NCBI GenBank assembly: GCA_963799045.1
Contig: CAWCVN010000004.1
Location: 514,007 to 578,006 of the forward strand
Direction: 5' to 3'
Origin: DASRSS01 sp963799045
Lineage (GTDB): Bacteria > Actinomycetota > Actinomycetes > Mycobacteriales > Jatrophihabitantaceae
Length of the DNA: 64,000 nucleotides
Part shown: piece after piece, positions 49,861-58,467 of the stretch
How positions within the stretch are numbered: the stretch's first letter is position 1
Layout of the letters: the number at the start of each line of letters is the position of its first letter
The notes under the pieces: model-generated
The model's input: only the letters and a program-made list of their open reading frames with translations
Databases searched by the model: none
What the model was told of the DNA's origin: nothing
Translations under genes and position numbers: made by a program

Positions 49861-50385
49861 TCACTGTGCAACGAATTGGGTCAGGAATGCGGCGTACACC
49901 TCCCCCGGGTAGGCCTTCTTCAGCTGGGTGAGCAGGTCCGCGGTCAGCTTCTTGCGCTCGGCGTTGGTGTCGATCAGGGTGATCTGCCGGTTGCTGAACT
50001 CGTCGATGACCAGCTCCGCGGCGTGGCTGGTGTCGAAGGAGGTCGCGCTGGCCTTGCCCTTCACCAGCTGCACCGCGACCGCCACCTTCAGGTAGTGCCC
50101 GGCCGCGAGGTTCACCGTCATGGCGTCGATCGGAACCACGTCTCCGCCGGTCGGCGGGGCAGCCTTGTGCGGCATCAGGAACTTGTAGGCGCCGCCGCCG
50201 ACGACGAGCACGCCCACGACCGCCAGGATGAACTTCTTCGACTTGAACAGCCCGCCCTTGCCCACGCGCTTGCCCTTTTTCTTGGCGCCGTTCTCGTCGC
50301 CATCGGGGGCGCCCTCGCCGGCCTTGCCGTTGGCCGACGGCTTGCTGCCGGTCGTGCGGCTCTGGGGCGCAGTGGTGGTGCTCAT
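49861..50385 (-). CDS. fliL: Flagellar basal body-associated protein FliL
   Basis: 174 residues. A charged N-terminus with KKKGKRVGKGG, one membrane helix (FILAVVGVLVVGGGAYKFLM), then the soluble FliL domain: AMTVNLAAGHYLKVAVAVQL, AAELVIDEFSNRQITLIDTN, KKLTADLLTQLKKAYPGEVY and AAFLTQFVAQ. FliL rings surround the stators MotA/MotB, encoded next to it. ATG 50385. Last gene of the flbD-motA-motB-fliL group. Confidence 0.93.
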   Translation of the reverse strand: MSTTTAPQSRTTGSKPSANGKAGEGAPDGDENGAKKKGKRVGKGGLFKSKKFILAVVGVLVVGGGAYKFLMPHKAAPPTGGDVVPIDAMTVNLAAGHYLKVAVAVQLVKGKASATSFDTSHAAELVIDEFSNRQITLIDTNAERKKLTADLLTQLKKAYPGEVYAAFLTQFVAQ

Positions 50386-50413
50386 TTCGATCTCCGATTC
50401 GGTGTAGCCGGGT

Positions 50414-51415
50414 TCACGGGGTCGAGGTGCCGGAGTTGCTGTTCGCGACCCGCTGGGCGGAGTGCTGGGCGGCTTGGATGGCCGATTCCAGGGCGTCGCC
50501 GGAGGTGTCCGGCAGCCCCGACATCACGACGATGTCCACCCGGCGATTGCGGGTCACCGATCGCGGGTCGCTCGGCGACAGCAGCGGATCCAGGTCGTTG
50601 TAGCCGGTAGCCGACAGCCGCGACTCGGCGATGCGATGGGCGACCATGAACCGGACCACCGCCGACGCGCGAGCCGAGGACAGCTCCCAGCCGCTCGGGT
50701 AGGGGTAGGTGCTGGCCGGCAGCTGGTTGGTGTAGCCGTTGACCGCGATCTGGTTGGTCACCGTCGCGAGCTCGGGCGCGATCACCCCCAGGATCTCCTG
50801 ACCACCCGGCTGGAGCACGGCGCTGTTGCCCTTGAAGACCAGCGCGTTGGTCACGATGGTCATGATCAGGCCGCGGCGGTCCATCGAGAACTGCACGGCG
50901 CCGTGCAGGCCGTGCCGGTCGAGCGCGTGGTTGACCGCCTGCTCCAGCTTTCGGAAGTTCTGCACCTGCTGCTGGGCCATGGTGTCCAGGTTGGCGGGGA
51001 CGGTGGTCTGACTGCCCTGGTTGCTCCGGTTCGCCGTAGCCTGCTGGCCCCCCTGCCCGGTCGAGTTCTGCAGCGGGTTCGCCGCCGTCCCCGGGATGAT
51101 GGTGTCGGTGCCGCTCTGGGACGTGGTGTTGTCCAGCAGGCCCTGCCCGCCGTCGAGCACGCTCTTGGGGCCCTCCCCGAAGGCGGAGGCCAGTGACTGG
51201 CGCAGCTGAATGAACTTCGAGGTGTTCACGACCGAGATCGAGAACAGCACGATGAACAGCACCAGCAGCAAGGTGAGCATGTCGGCGTAGGTCACCAGCC
51301 AGCGCTCCGCGCCGCCCGCCTCCTCCCCGCCGTGGTCGGCCCTGGTCCGCCTGCGGCGGCGGGCCTTGGACATCGCGGACGGGTGGCCGGACATGCGGGC
51401 AGGACGGGCAGCCAT
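50414..51415 (-). CDS. motB: Flagellar stator protein MotB
   Basis: 333 residues. The single helix WLVTYADMLTLLLVLFIVLF carries the conserved proton-binding Asp. A Gln/Asn/Gly/Thr-rich periplasm-side linker follows, then an OmpA-like peptidoglycan-binding domain with VNGYTNQLP, WELSSARASAVVRFMV and ESRLSATGYNDLDPLLSP, and SVTRNRRVDIVV. The ATG at 51415 shares one base with the motA stop. The N-terminal 30 residues are Arg-rich. Intact. Confidence 0.95.
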   Translation of the reverse strand: MAARPARMSGHPSAMSKARRRRRTRADHGGEEAGGAERWLVTYADMLTLLLVLFIVLFSISVVNTSKFIQLRQSLASAFGEGPKSVLDGGQGLLDNTTSQSGTDTIIPGTAANPLQNSTGQGGQQATANRSNQGSQTTVPANLDTMAQQQVQNFRKLEQAVNHALDRHGLHGAVQFSMDRRGLIMTIVTNALVFKGNSAVLQPGGQEILGVIAPELATVTNQIAVNGYTNQLPASTYPYPSGWELSSARASAVVRFMVAHRIAESRLSATGYNDLDPLLSPSDPRSVTRNRRVDIVVMSGLPDTSGDALESAIQAAQHSAQRVANSNSGTSTP

Positions 51416-52188
51416 CAGGCCACGTCCTTCTGCTGCTCCTGTGCCGGCGCGTGCAGCATGCTCTGCAGCTTCTGCGCGATCATGCGCGGGTTCGAGCCGG
51501 CCTGGATCGCCAGCACGCCCTCGATGGTCAGCTCCATCTGCTCGCACTCGAGCTCGCTGACCCGCTTGAGCCGGTTGGCCATCGGGAACCAGAAGATATT
51601 GGCCGACATGACGCCCCACAGGGTCGCGACGAACGCGCCGGCGATCTTCTCGCCCAGGGTGCTGGTGTCGCTGAGGCTGCCCAGCACGTGGACCAGGCCG
51701 ATGACGGTACCGATGATGCCGATCGTGGGCGCGTAGCCGCCCATGTCGTGGAACAGCTTCGCGGCGGCGCCGTCGGCGGCGCGCTTGGCGTCGACCTCGG
51801 CGCCGAGCAACTCGGCGACCTCGTCGGCGTCGGTGCCGTCGATCGCGAGCTCCAGCGCCCGCTTGAGGAACGGGTCGTCGACCTTGGCGACGTCGCCCTC
51901 GAGCGCCAGCAGGCCTTCGCGGCGGGCCCGCTCGGCCATCTTGACGATGACGCCGACGTTGTCGTGCGCCGCGGACGGCTTTGCCTTGATCGCCCGCATC
52001 AGCGACTTGGGCATGTTCTTGGCCTCGTGCATCAGCGTGCCGGCCATCGCCGCGCCGATCGTGCCGCCGAAGACGAGAATCATCGGCGGGATGAGGAACA
52101 GGGAGGCGGGATTGCCGCCTTCCATGATCATCGAGCCGAGGATCGCGACGAGCGCCAGGCCGATGCCGATGAGCGTCGACGGATCCAT
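51415..52188 (-). CDS. motA: Flagellar stator protein MotA
   Basis: 257 residues with four hydrophobic helices: IGIGLALVAILGSMIMEGG, LFLIPPMILVFGGTIGAAMA, YAPTIGIIGTVIGLVHVL (with the conserved Pro) and IAGAFVATLWGVMSANIFWF. The cytoplasmic loop with ERARREGLLALEGDVAKVDD is a MotA mark and contacts FliG. Stator subunit for the proton-driven motor. ATG 52188 shares one base with the flbD stop. Confidence 0.95.
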   Translation of the reverse strand: MDPSTLIGIGLALVAILGSMIMEGGNPASLFLIPPMILVFGGTIGAAMAGTLMHEAKNMPKSLMRAIKAKPSAAHDNVGVIVKMAERARREGLLALEGDVAKVDDPFLKRALELAIDGTDADEVAELLGAEVDAKRAADGAAAKLFHDMGGYAPTIGIIGTVIGLVHVLGSLSDTSTLGEKIAGAFVATLWGVMSANIFWFPMANRLKRVSELECEQMELTIEGVLAIQAGSNPRMIAQKLQSMLHAPAQEQQKDVA

Positions 52189-52472
52189 CAGGGCTGCTCC
52201 CCCAGGCGGAATGCGACGACGGTGCCTCCGGGCTCCGAGTTGTTCACCTTGACCGGCTGCGGCCGTCGAGCTTCCGGGGGGACCTGCGCGGCCGCGATGA
52301 TGTCCGCGCGGTAGTTCAAGATCAGTGAGGTGAGCTCGTCCAGCGACTCCCGGATGACGTACTTGCTGCCGTTGACCAGGGTCACGACCGTGTCCGGTGT
52401 CGCCTCCGCCCGCTCGATGAGGTCGGGGTTGAGCGCGAAGACCGGTCCGCTCAGTCTCGTCAGCTTCAACAC
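52188..52472 (-). CDS. flbD: FlbD-family flagellar protein
   Basis: 94 residues from the GTG at 52472. The core LKLTRLSGPVFALNPDLIER, then TPDTVVTLVNGSKYVIRESL and ELTSLILNYRADII, is the small beta-barrel-like FlbD family found before motA in many Gram-positive flagellar clusters. Its function is not well defined. A weak AAGGA site precedes the GTG. A near-consensus sigma-28/WhiG-type promoter lies at 52522-52548, with a leader of about 45 nt. Confidence 0.88.
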   Translation of the reverse strand: MLKLTRLSGPVFALNPDLIERAEATPDTVVTLVNGSKYVIRESLDELTSLILNYRADIIAAAQVPPEARRPQPVKVNNSEPGGTVVAFRLGEQP

Positions 52473-52521
52473 GGCATCCGTCCTTGGAAGTCGGGGGGCC
52501 GTCCGTGGCCCCACGTGGTAG

Positions 52522-52548
52522 TTATCGGCCGATTTCACAGCGCCTTGA
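52522..52548 (-). promoter_or_regulatory. Sigma-28/WhiG-type promoter of flbD-motA-motB-fliL
   Basis: Read leftwards: TCAA, 15 nt, GCCGATAA. The -10 element is a perfect match to the sigma-28/WhiG consensus. It lies just downstream of the terminator after the hook gene. Confidence 0.7.
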
Positions 52549-52586
52549 GGCGGGCCACGACGGCCTACACAGGTGTATGAACGCCT

Positions 52587-52612
52587 CCCGGCCCCGTAAT
52601 CGCGGGGCCGGG
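52587..52612 (-). terminator. Hairpin terminator after the hook gene
   Basis: A perfect 10-bp inverted repeat, CCCGGCCCCG (52587-52596) and CGGGGCCGGG (52603-52612), with a 6-nt loop, 20 bases after the stop of the hook gene. It separates the flgB-to-flgE operon from the flbD operon. Confidence 0.7.
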
Positions 52613-52631
52613 ACGGACGTCAAAGATCAGC

Positions 52632-53489
52632 TCACGGGGACAGCTGGACCAGCGTCTGCAGCACCTGGTCGGAGGTGGTGATCACCTTGGAGTTCGCCTG
52701 GAAGCCGCGCTCGGAGATGATCAGGTTGGTCAGCTCCTTGGCCAGGTCGACGTTGCTCATCTCGACGTAGCCGGTGGTGATGGTGCCGACCCCGGTCGCG
52801 CTCGGTGTGCCCGAGGCCGCCGTCTGCACGTACTCCGAGTCGCCGGCCTTGAGCAGCCCGTCGGGGTTGGCGAAGGACTGCAGGTCGACCTTCAGCGTCG
52901 GGGAGGCAGCGGTGATCGGGGCGCCGGTGACGTCGACCGGGTTGCCGGTGGCGTCGACACCGGTGATCGTGCCGTCGGCCGCGATGTTGTAGTCCACCCA
53001 CTTGTTGCTCGGGTTCACCGACGTGAGCGGCAGTTGGATCACGCCGTAGGTCGGCGTCGTCGCCGGCGGGGTGATCGTGGCGCCCATCAGCTCGGCGCCG
53101 TCCGGGTTGACCAGGTGGCCCTGGTCGTCGACGGAGAAGTTGCCGGCCCGGGTGTACATGGTCTGGCCGTTCTTGGTGACGGTGAAGAAGCCGTCGCCGT
53201 TGATGAGCATGTTGCTGCGCACGCCGGTCGGCTGGTTCGAGCCCTGGGTGAAGTTCATGGTGGTGCCCGCGACCTGGACACCGAGCCCGATCTGCACGGG
53301 GTTGGTGCCGCCGTTGGTCCCCGTCGCGGCGCCGCCGCCGGAGATCGTCTGGCTGAGCGTGTCCTCGAACTGGACCGTGCTGGACTTGTAGCCGGTGGTG
53401 TTGACGTTGGCGATGTTGTTCGCGGTGACGTCCAGCATCTGCTGGTGCGCGGAGAGCCCGGAGATTCCGGTGAACAGGGACCGCAGCAT
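52632..53489 (-). CDS. flgE: Flagellar hook protein FlgE (FlgE/F/G family)
   Basis: 285 residues. The N-terminal rod/hook signature MLRSLFTGISGLSAHQQMLD and VTANNIANVNTTGYKSST is perfect. A Ser/Gly/Thr linker, GDGFFTVTKNGQTMYTRAGN and the C-terminal helix motif VEMSNVDLAKELTNLIISER and FQANSKVITTSDQVLQTLVQ complete the family. It is short for a hook protein (often about 400 residues) and could be called FlgG on length; its place after flgD favours FlgE. Intact; ATG 53489 with a GAGG-like site. Confidence 0.85.
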   Translation of the reverse strand: MLRSLFTGISGLSAHQQMLDVTANNIANVNTTGYKSSTVQFEDTLSQTISGGGAATGTNGGTNPVQIGLGVQVAGTTMNFTQGSNQPTGVRSNMLINGDGFFTVTKNGQTMYTRAGNFSVDDQGHLVNPDGAELMGATITPPATTPTYGVIQLPLTSVNPSNKWVDYNIAADGTITGVDATGNPVDVTGAPITAASPTLKVDLQSFANPDGLLKAGDSEYVQTAASGTPSATGVGTITTGYVEMSNVDLAKELTNLIISERGFQANSKVITTSDQVLQTLVQLSP

Positions 53490-53552
53490 GGTTACTCCTC
53501 GAGTTGTGTGCGGTGGATTGCGGTGGTGGGGTGCCGGTGGGCCGGCGCCGGT

Positions 53553-54041
53553 TCAAGCCGAGGCCGGTGCGTTGCTCACCTCCGTGATGCTCGACAGCGG
53601 AACGGAGGTGCCGCCGACCTGGACCGTGGCGCCGCCGGAGAACAGCGACGCCCCCGTGACCACGCCCTGCGTCTGGCTGCCGGACGCGTCTTTGTAGGTG
53701 ATCTGTTTGCCGATCATCGAGGTGGCCGACTGGGCCTGCTGCGCGCCCAGCAGCGAGGTGAGCGTGTCGGACATGCTGGTCATCGACTGCACCTGGGTCA
53801 GCGTCGCCGTCTGGTTCAGGAACGACGACGTGTCGACCGGGTTGCTCGGGTCCTGGTACTGCAGCTGGGCGACGAGCAGCTGCAGGAACGCCTGCGGGTC
53901 GAGCATGCTCGCCGTGGACGCTGCGGCGCCCGCGCCGCTCTGCGTCGCGCCCGCCTGCGTGCCCGCCTGCGTCGCCGGGGCCGACGTCGAGCTCGTGCCG
54001 GTGGCGTAGGGCGAGAACACGCCGGTCACGGGAGTGGTCAT
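53553..54041 (-). CDS. flgD: Hook cap scaffold FlgD
   Basis: 162 residues. After a 45-residue Thr/Ala/Gln-rich start comes DPQAFLQLLVAQLQYQDPSN and TSSFLNQTATLTQVQSMTSM, the FlgD N-domain signature, then ASLFSGGATVQVGGTSVPLS. The longer C-terminal Ig-like part of E. coli FlgD is missing, as in other short Gram-positive FlgD. The ATG has AAGGAGA upstream. Acts on hook growth with FlgE and FliK, its neighbours. Confidence 0.9.
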   Translation of the reverse strand: MTTPVTGVFSPYATGTSSTSAPATQAGTQAGATQSGAGAAASTASMLDPQAFLQLLVAQLQYQDPSNPVDTSSFLNQTATLTQVQSMTSMSDTLTSLLGAQQAQSATSMIGKQITYKDASGSQTQGVVTGASLFSGGATVQVGGTSVPLSSITEVSNAPASA

Positions 54042-54103
54042 CTCGTCTCCTTATCTGTCGGCAGACGCTGTCTGCGGATCCAGCGGCTTCGGGGCCGGTG
54101 CGC

Positions 54104-55663
54104 TCACAGCCAGCGGTCCAGGCCCGCGTCGGGGCCGGGCCGGCGGCCCGGCCGCGGCGCCGCGTGCTCGGTCGTGGCCAGGGCGTCCGGGTTCGCCTCG
54201 CCCGAGCGGGCCGCGTAGGTGTCGGCGCCCGGCTGTGCCGTGCCCTGCCCCGAGTTGCCGGTCCCGCCGAGATTCACGTCGACCCCGCTGAACCCGGCGG
54301 TGCTGAGCTGGTGGTGCAGTGCCGGCAGGGCGGCCGTCACGGCCGCCCGCGCGGCCTGGTCGGCACACGCGACGGTGAGGTTGAGGGTGCCGTTGTCGAT
54401 GGTCGCGGTGACGTTGACCGCCCCGAGGTCGGCGGGGTGCAGCTGCACGGTGAGCTGTTGCGTGCCGTCCGGTCCGACCCGCAGGCGGGCGAGCGCGGCG
54501 GTCAGGGCGGGCTGCGGATCGGGCACGGCCACTGTGGTGTCCGCCGGCGCGGTCGCGGTGGCGGGGTTCGTCGTGGTGGTCGCCGCCGGCGGCTGGGTGC
54601 CACCGAGCGCGCCGGTGCTCGACGCGTCAGCGGCCGGTGTGCCGGTTCCGGTGCCGCCGGAGCCGTTGTTGCCCGCCGGCCCGGCGGTTCGGTCGTGTCC
54701 GGCGTGGGGCGCGGCGTGGACGCCGAGCGCGGCGGCCTGAACTCCCGCGGCCGGTGCAGCCGGGGCCGGGGTGCCGGAGTGCTGTGCCGTCTGCTGCCCG
54801 GCGGGGGCTGTTGGGCCGGTGGCGACGGCTCGGCCCGACGGGGGTGTCTGCCCGGAGCCGGGCTGGTGCGTGCCGCTGCCGGTGCCCGGACCATTCGATG
54901 CCGCGGCCGCGGGTGCCACCGTCGGCTCCTGCGCGGCGGCAGCCAGGCTCGGGGCCGGTGCGCCGCCGGTGGCCGCCGACGCGGGGGACCGGTCGGCATC
55001 CGCGGGCGCATCGGGCCCGGCCGCCGCGGCGGCCGCTGCGGACGACGAGTTCGAGGAGGTGGTGCTGGCGACGGTGGTGCCGCCGGCGGTCGCGATGGTC
55101 GCGGTACCCGCGACGGGCGCGGTCCCGACGGCGGGCGAGGCCTGCGATGCGGTTGCGGCCGCGTCGACGCCGCCTACGGCGCCGGCGGACCCGGCGGAGC
55201 CGGCCTTCCCGCTCGTGGTGACGGTGCCCCCGGTCGCGGGCACCGTCACCACGAGCGCAGCGACGGTGGCCGCGGTCCCCGCCGGCGCGTGGTGGTGCTT
55301 GTGGCCGCCGTGCTCGTCGGCGGAGCCGGACGGGTGAGCTGGCGCGGCGTGGTGGCCGCGCTGAGCGGCCGCACCGTCGTCGGTGCCGGCCGGCGACGAC
55401 GCCTTGGCCGCCGAGCCGGCCCCGTGGCCGCGCTCCTCGGCCGAGCGAGACGCGCCTGACTGGGTGCCCGACTGCTGGGTGCCCGACTGCTGGGTGCCCG
55501 ACTGCTGGGTGCCGCTGCCAGCGCGGGCAAGCACGCCGGCGAAGTTCTGGTCCGCCGAGGATCCGGACGAGGTCGCCGAGGTCGCCGAGGTCGTCGGGGT
55601 CGTGGAGGCCGGCGCTGCCGACCGGGCGGGACTGCTCGCGAGCTGGATCAGGACTGCGGTCAT
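54104..55663 (-). CDS. fliK: Flagellar hook-length control protein FliK
   Basis: 519 residues. A long Ala/Thr/Gly/Ser-rich, probably disordered N-terminus contains GTQQS repeats and acts as the ruler. The C-terminal domain is LRVGPDGTQQLTVQLHPADL and GAVNVTATIDNGTLNLTVAC, then AARAAVTAALPALHHQLSTA and FSGVDVNL, the Flg_hook family core that binds FlhB. ATG 55663 lies just past the upstream stop. The frame is intact despite the low complexity. Confidence 0.88.
   Translation of the reverse strand: MTAVLIQLASSPARSAAPASTTPTTSATSATSSGSSADQNFAGVLARAGSGTQQSGTQQSGTQQSGTQSGASRSAEERGHGAGSAAKASSPAGTDDGAAAQRGHHAAPAHPSGSADEHGGHKHHHAPAGTAATVAALVVTVPATGGTVTTSGKAGSAGSAGAVGGVDAAATASQASPAVGTAPVAGTATIATAGGTTVASTTSSNSSSAAAAAAAGPDAPADADRSPASAATGGAPAPSLAAAAQEPTVAPAAAASNGPGTGSGTHQPGSGQTPPSGRAVATGPTAPAGQQTAQHSGTPAPAAPAAGVQAAALGVHAAPHAGHDRTAGPAGNNGSGGTGTGTPAADASSTGALGGTQPPAATTTTNPATATAPADTTVAVPDPQPALTAALARLRVGPDGTQQLTVQLHPADLGAVNVTATIDNGTLNLTVACADQAARAAVTAALPALHHQLSTAGFSGVDVNLGGTGNSGQGTAQPGADTYAARSGEANPDALATTEHAAPRPGRRPGPDAGLDRWL
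55461..55512 (-). repeat. 15-nt tandem repeat in fliK (GTQQS)
   Basis: Three full copies and part of a fourth of TGGGTGCCCGACTGC. Copy number could change the length of the FliK ruler by five residues at a time without shifting the frame. Confidence 0.7.
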
Positions 55664-55667
55664 CTGC

Positions 55668-56699
55668 TCACGCACCTGCCTTCATCATCGAGGTGATGCT
55701 GCGGACGTAGTTCTGGGTCTCGCTGAACGGGGGGATGCCGCCGTACCGGCGGACTGCTCCGGCGCCGGCGTTGTAGGCGGCGAGCGCGAGCGGTACCGAG
55801 TTGCCGAACTGGGTGAGGTCGGAGTGCAGGATCTTGGCGGCGGCCTCGATCGACTGCCCAGGGTCGAAGGCGTCGGCGTTCAGGCCCGCGGCCGTCGACG
55901 GCATGAGCTGCATCAGCCCCTCCGCGCCGGCGGAGCTGACCGCGTGTGCGTTGCCGCCGGATTCCTGCTGCGCGACGGCGGCCAGCATGCCGGCCGGCAG
56001 GTGGTACTGCGCCTCCGCCGCCGCGAACTGGGGCGCGTACGCCGCCACCGAGGAGTTCACGCCGGCCGTGCCGAGCTGCGCGCTGGTGAGGCTGTCCGCC
56101 GAGGCCGCGGGCACGATCCGCCGGATCGACGTGGGTGTCTGGTAGACGTCGGTGATGTGCACCGTCTTGCCGGGCTCGGGGGATTCGATGAGCTTGTTGT
56201 CGCCGAGGTAGATCGCGACGTGGTAGGCGGGCTGGCCGAAGAACAGCAGGTCGCCCGGCTGCGCGTCGGCCAGCGAGGCCACCGCGGTGCCCTGCCTCTG
56301 CTGGTCGGCCGCGACCCGGGGCAGGTTGATGCCCAGGTCCTTGTACGTCTGCTGCACCAGCCCCGAACAGTCCATGCCCGAGCTCGACTCGCCGCCCCAG
56401 ACATACGGAATGCCGAGGTACTTCTTGGCGTCGGCGACGACCTGCGCTCCGGAGACACCGGAACCGGAACCGACGCTGGCGCCGGAACCGATGCTGCCGC
56501 CGGACGCGACGGCGAACGCGCTCGCGGTGCCGCCGCCGGCCGTGGACGATGCGTCGCTCAGCGCGGACGCGAAGTCGGACCCGCTCACCGCGGGCGCGCC
56601 GATGTCGGCCTTGATCTGCGCGATGCGGGCCTGCACCGCGGCCATGTCCGTGCCGATCGCTGCGACGGCCGCCGCACCCGTTGCGGTGGGGGCGGTCAT
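55668..56699 (-). CDS. NlpC/P60 peptidase fused to lytic transglycosylase, flagellar wall hydrolase
   Basis: 343 residues. The first 85 are Ala/Ser/Gly-rich with no clear signal peptide. The NlpC/P60 domain follows: YLGIPYVWGGESSSGMDCSG (catalytic Cys), PRVAADQQRQGTAV, GDLLFFGQPAYHVAIYLGDN (catalytic His). After a linker comes an SLT domain: LPAGMLAAVAQQESGGNAHA (catalytic Glu), GAEGLMQLMPSTA and PLALAAYNAGAGAVRRYGGI. It lies between fliJ and fliK, where a FlgJ-type hydrolase is needed to open peptidoglycan for the rod. It is probably exported through the flagellar system, as it has no Sec signal. The ATG overlaps the fliJ stop (ATGA). Confidence 0.88.
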   Translation of the reverse strand: MTAPTATGAAAVAAIGTDMAAVQARIAQIKADIGAPAVSGSDFASALSDASSTAGGGTASAFAVASGGSIGSGASVGSGSGVSGAQVVADAKKYLGIPYVWGGESSSGMDCSGLVQQTYKDLGINLPRVAADQQRQGTAVASLADAQPGDLLFFGQPAYHVAIYLGDNKLIESPEPGKTVHITDVYQTPTSIRRIVPAASADSLTSAQLGTAGVNSSVAAYAPQFAAAEAQYHLPAGMLAAVAQQESGGNAHAVSSAGAEGLMQLMPSTAAGLNADAFDPGQSIEAAAKILHSDLTQFGNSVPLALAAYNAGAGAVRRYGGIPPFSETQNYVRSITSMMKAGA

Positions 56700-57142
56700 C
56701 GCACGCCGCCCCGGTGCTCGCCCGAGCTGTCGCGGTGCATGCGCGCGGCGACCTCGTCCAGGTCGCGCTGGGCGTGGGCGGCGGCGCGGGCGAGCTCGGA
56801 CGAGACGATGCGTTCCTGCAGCTCCTCGGCCCCCTTACGGTGCCGCGCGGTGTCGCCGAGGCTCTCACGGTTGCGGCCGACCTCCGACTCGGCCCGCTCG
56901 GCCGCCGCCCGGGCGGCGGCGTGCGAGGCGGCGCTCGCCTGCAGGGCCGCGGCGGCGGCGATGAACGCCGGCAACGACTGCTCGGCATCGGCGTCGATCA
57001 TCGTGTCGAGCCGCTCGTCGGCGTAGCGCACGCGGGCATGCGCGCGCAGCGCCACGCGCTCGGCGGTCGCCAGCTGCTGCTTCGCGGCGTCCTCCTGCAG
57101 CTGGCGCGCGCGCACGAGGCTGTCCAGCCACTTCGGGCTCAC
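56696..57142 (-). CDS. fliJ: Flagellar export chaperone FliJ
   Basis: 148 residues, nearly all predicted coiled coil: WLDSLVRARQLQEDAAKQQL, then RVALRAHARVRYADERLDTM, and LGDTARHRKGAEELQERIVS near the end. FliJ is the central stalk of the FliH-FliI ATPase, encoded just upstream, and is poorly conserved in sequence; position and coiled-coil character decide the call. The GTG overlaps the fliI stop (GTGA). Confidence 0.82.
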   Translation of the reverse strand: MSPKWLDSLVRARQLQEDAAKQQLATAERVALRAHARVRYADERLDTMIDADAEQSLPAFIAAAAALQASAASHAAARAAAERAESEVGRNRESLGDTARHRKGAEELQERIVSSELARAAAHAQRDLDEVAARMHRDSSGEHRGGVR

Positions 57143-58467
57143 TGACCGCCTCCGAGCACCTCGGTGAGCTGGGCCCACGCCGCCGTCGACGGACACACCT
57201 CGTGCAGGTCCTGCTGCAGGAAACCGGCGATATGCGGCCACAGGTGCAGCGCGACGTCCGCGTCGGGGTTGGTGCCCTGCACGTAGGCGCCGATCTCGAC
57301 GAGCTCCTTCACGTCGCGGCGGGCGTCGATCAGCTTGCGGGCCGCGCGCATCAGCGCCTGCTGCTCGGGGGTCGTGACCGCGCCGGCGACGCGCGAGACC
57401 GACGACAGCACGTCGATGGACGGGAAGTGCCCGGAGTTGGCGAGCTTGCGGTCGAGGGTGATGTGCCCGTCGAGGACCGAACGGGCCGAGTCGGCGATCG
57501 GCTCGTTGTGGTCGTCGCCCTCGACGAGGACGGTGTACAGGCCGGTGATCGATCCGCTCGCGGAGGCGCCGGCCCGCTCGAGCAGCCGCGGCAGCATCGC
57601 GAAGACCGACGGCGGGTAGCCGCGGGTGGTCGGCGGCTCGCCGACCGACAGCCCGATCTCGCGCTGGGCCATCGCCAGCCGGGTGAGGCTGTCCATCATC
57701 AGCAGCACCTCGCGGCCGGTCTCGCGGAACCACTCCGCGATCCGGGTCGCGACGAAAGCCGCGCGCAGGCGGACCATGGGCGGCTGGTCGGAGGTGGCGA
57801 CGACGACGACCGCGTTGCGCAGCCCCTCCGGGCCGAGGTCGTCCTCGAGGAACTCGCGGACCTCGCGGCCGCGTTCGCCGATGAGGGCGAGCACGGTGAC
57901 GTCGGCCTGGGTGCCTCGGGTGATCATCGACAGCAGGCTGGACTTGCCGACACCGCTGCCGGCGAAGATGCCCATCCGCTGGCCGCGGCCGATCGGGGTG
58001 AGCGTGTCGATCGCGCGCACGCCGAGGGACAGCGGCGTGTCGACGCGGCGGCGGGTCATCGCGTCCGGCGGGGTCGTGTCGATGCTGGCGCGGCTCATTC
58101 CGGCGGGCAGCCGGGTGCCGTCGAGCGGACGGCCCAGCCCGTCGAGCACACGGCCGAGCAGCTGCTCGCCCACGGCGACGGTCATCGCACGGCCGGTCGC
58201 GAGCACCCGGTCGCCGGCGCCGATGCCGGTCATGGCGCCCATCGGCAGGCAGGTGGCGACCTCCCCGTGCAGCGCGACGACCTCGGCCGGCGTGCGACCG
58301 CCGATCAGCACGATGTCACCCACGCGGGCCGGCACCCCGCGGACGGCGACGGACAGGCCGCGGACCTCGGCGACCTGGCCGGAGACGACGGGCGCCGCGG
58401 CGCCGACCGCGTCGTCAATGGTGTGGCGGAGCCGCGCGATGCGCGCGTCCGGTGCGGCAGTGCTCAC
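57139..58467 (-). CDS. fliI: Flagellar export ATPase FliI
   Basis: 442 residues, intact. An F1-beta-like ATPase that powers unfolding and entry of export substrates. Walker A is GIFAGSGVGKSSL (about residue 165), Walker B VLLMMDSLTRLAMAQREIGL; PPTTRGYPPSVFAMLPRLLE is the F-type/FliI signature, and LIGERGREVREFLEDDLG is the DELSEED-like region. The C-terminus DADVALHLWPHIAGFLQQD is typical. It overlaps fliH at its start. Confidence 0.96.
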   Translation of the reverse strand: MSTAAPDARIARLRHTIDDAVGAAAPVVSGQVAEVRGLSVAVRGVPARVGDIVLIGGRTPAEVVALHGEVATCLPMGAMTGIGAGDRVLATGRAMTVAVGEQLLGRVLDGLGRPLDGTRLPAGMSRASIDTTPPDAMTRRRVDTPLSLGVRAIDTLTPIGRGQRMGIFAGSGVGKSSLLSMITRGTQADVTVLALIGERGREVREFLEDDLGPEGLRNAVVVVATSDQPPMVRLRAAFVATRIAEWFRETGREVLLMMDSLTRLAMAQREIGLSVGEPPTTRGYPPSVFAMLPRLLERAGASASGSITGLYTVLVEGDDHNEPIADSARSVLDGHITLDRKLANSGHFPSIDVLSSVSRVAGAVTTPEQQALMRAARKLIDARRDVKELVEIGAYVQGTNPDADVALHLWPHIAGFLQQDLHEVCPSTAAWAQLTEVLGGGQ

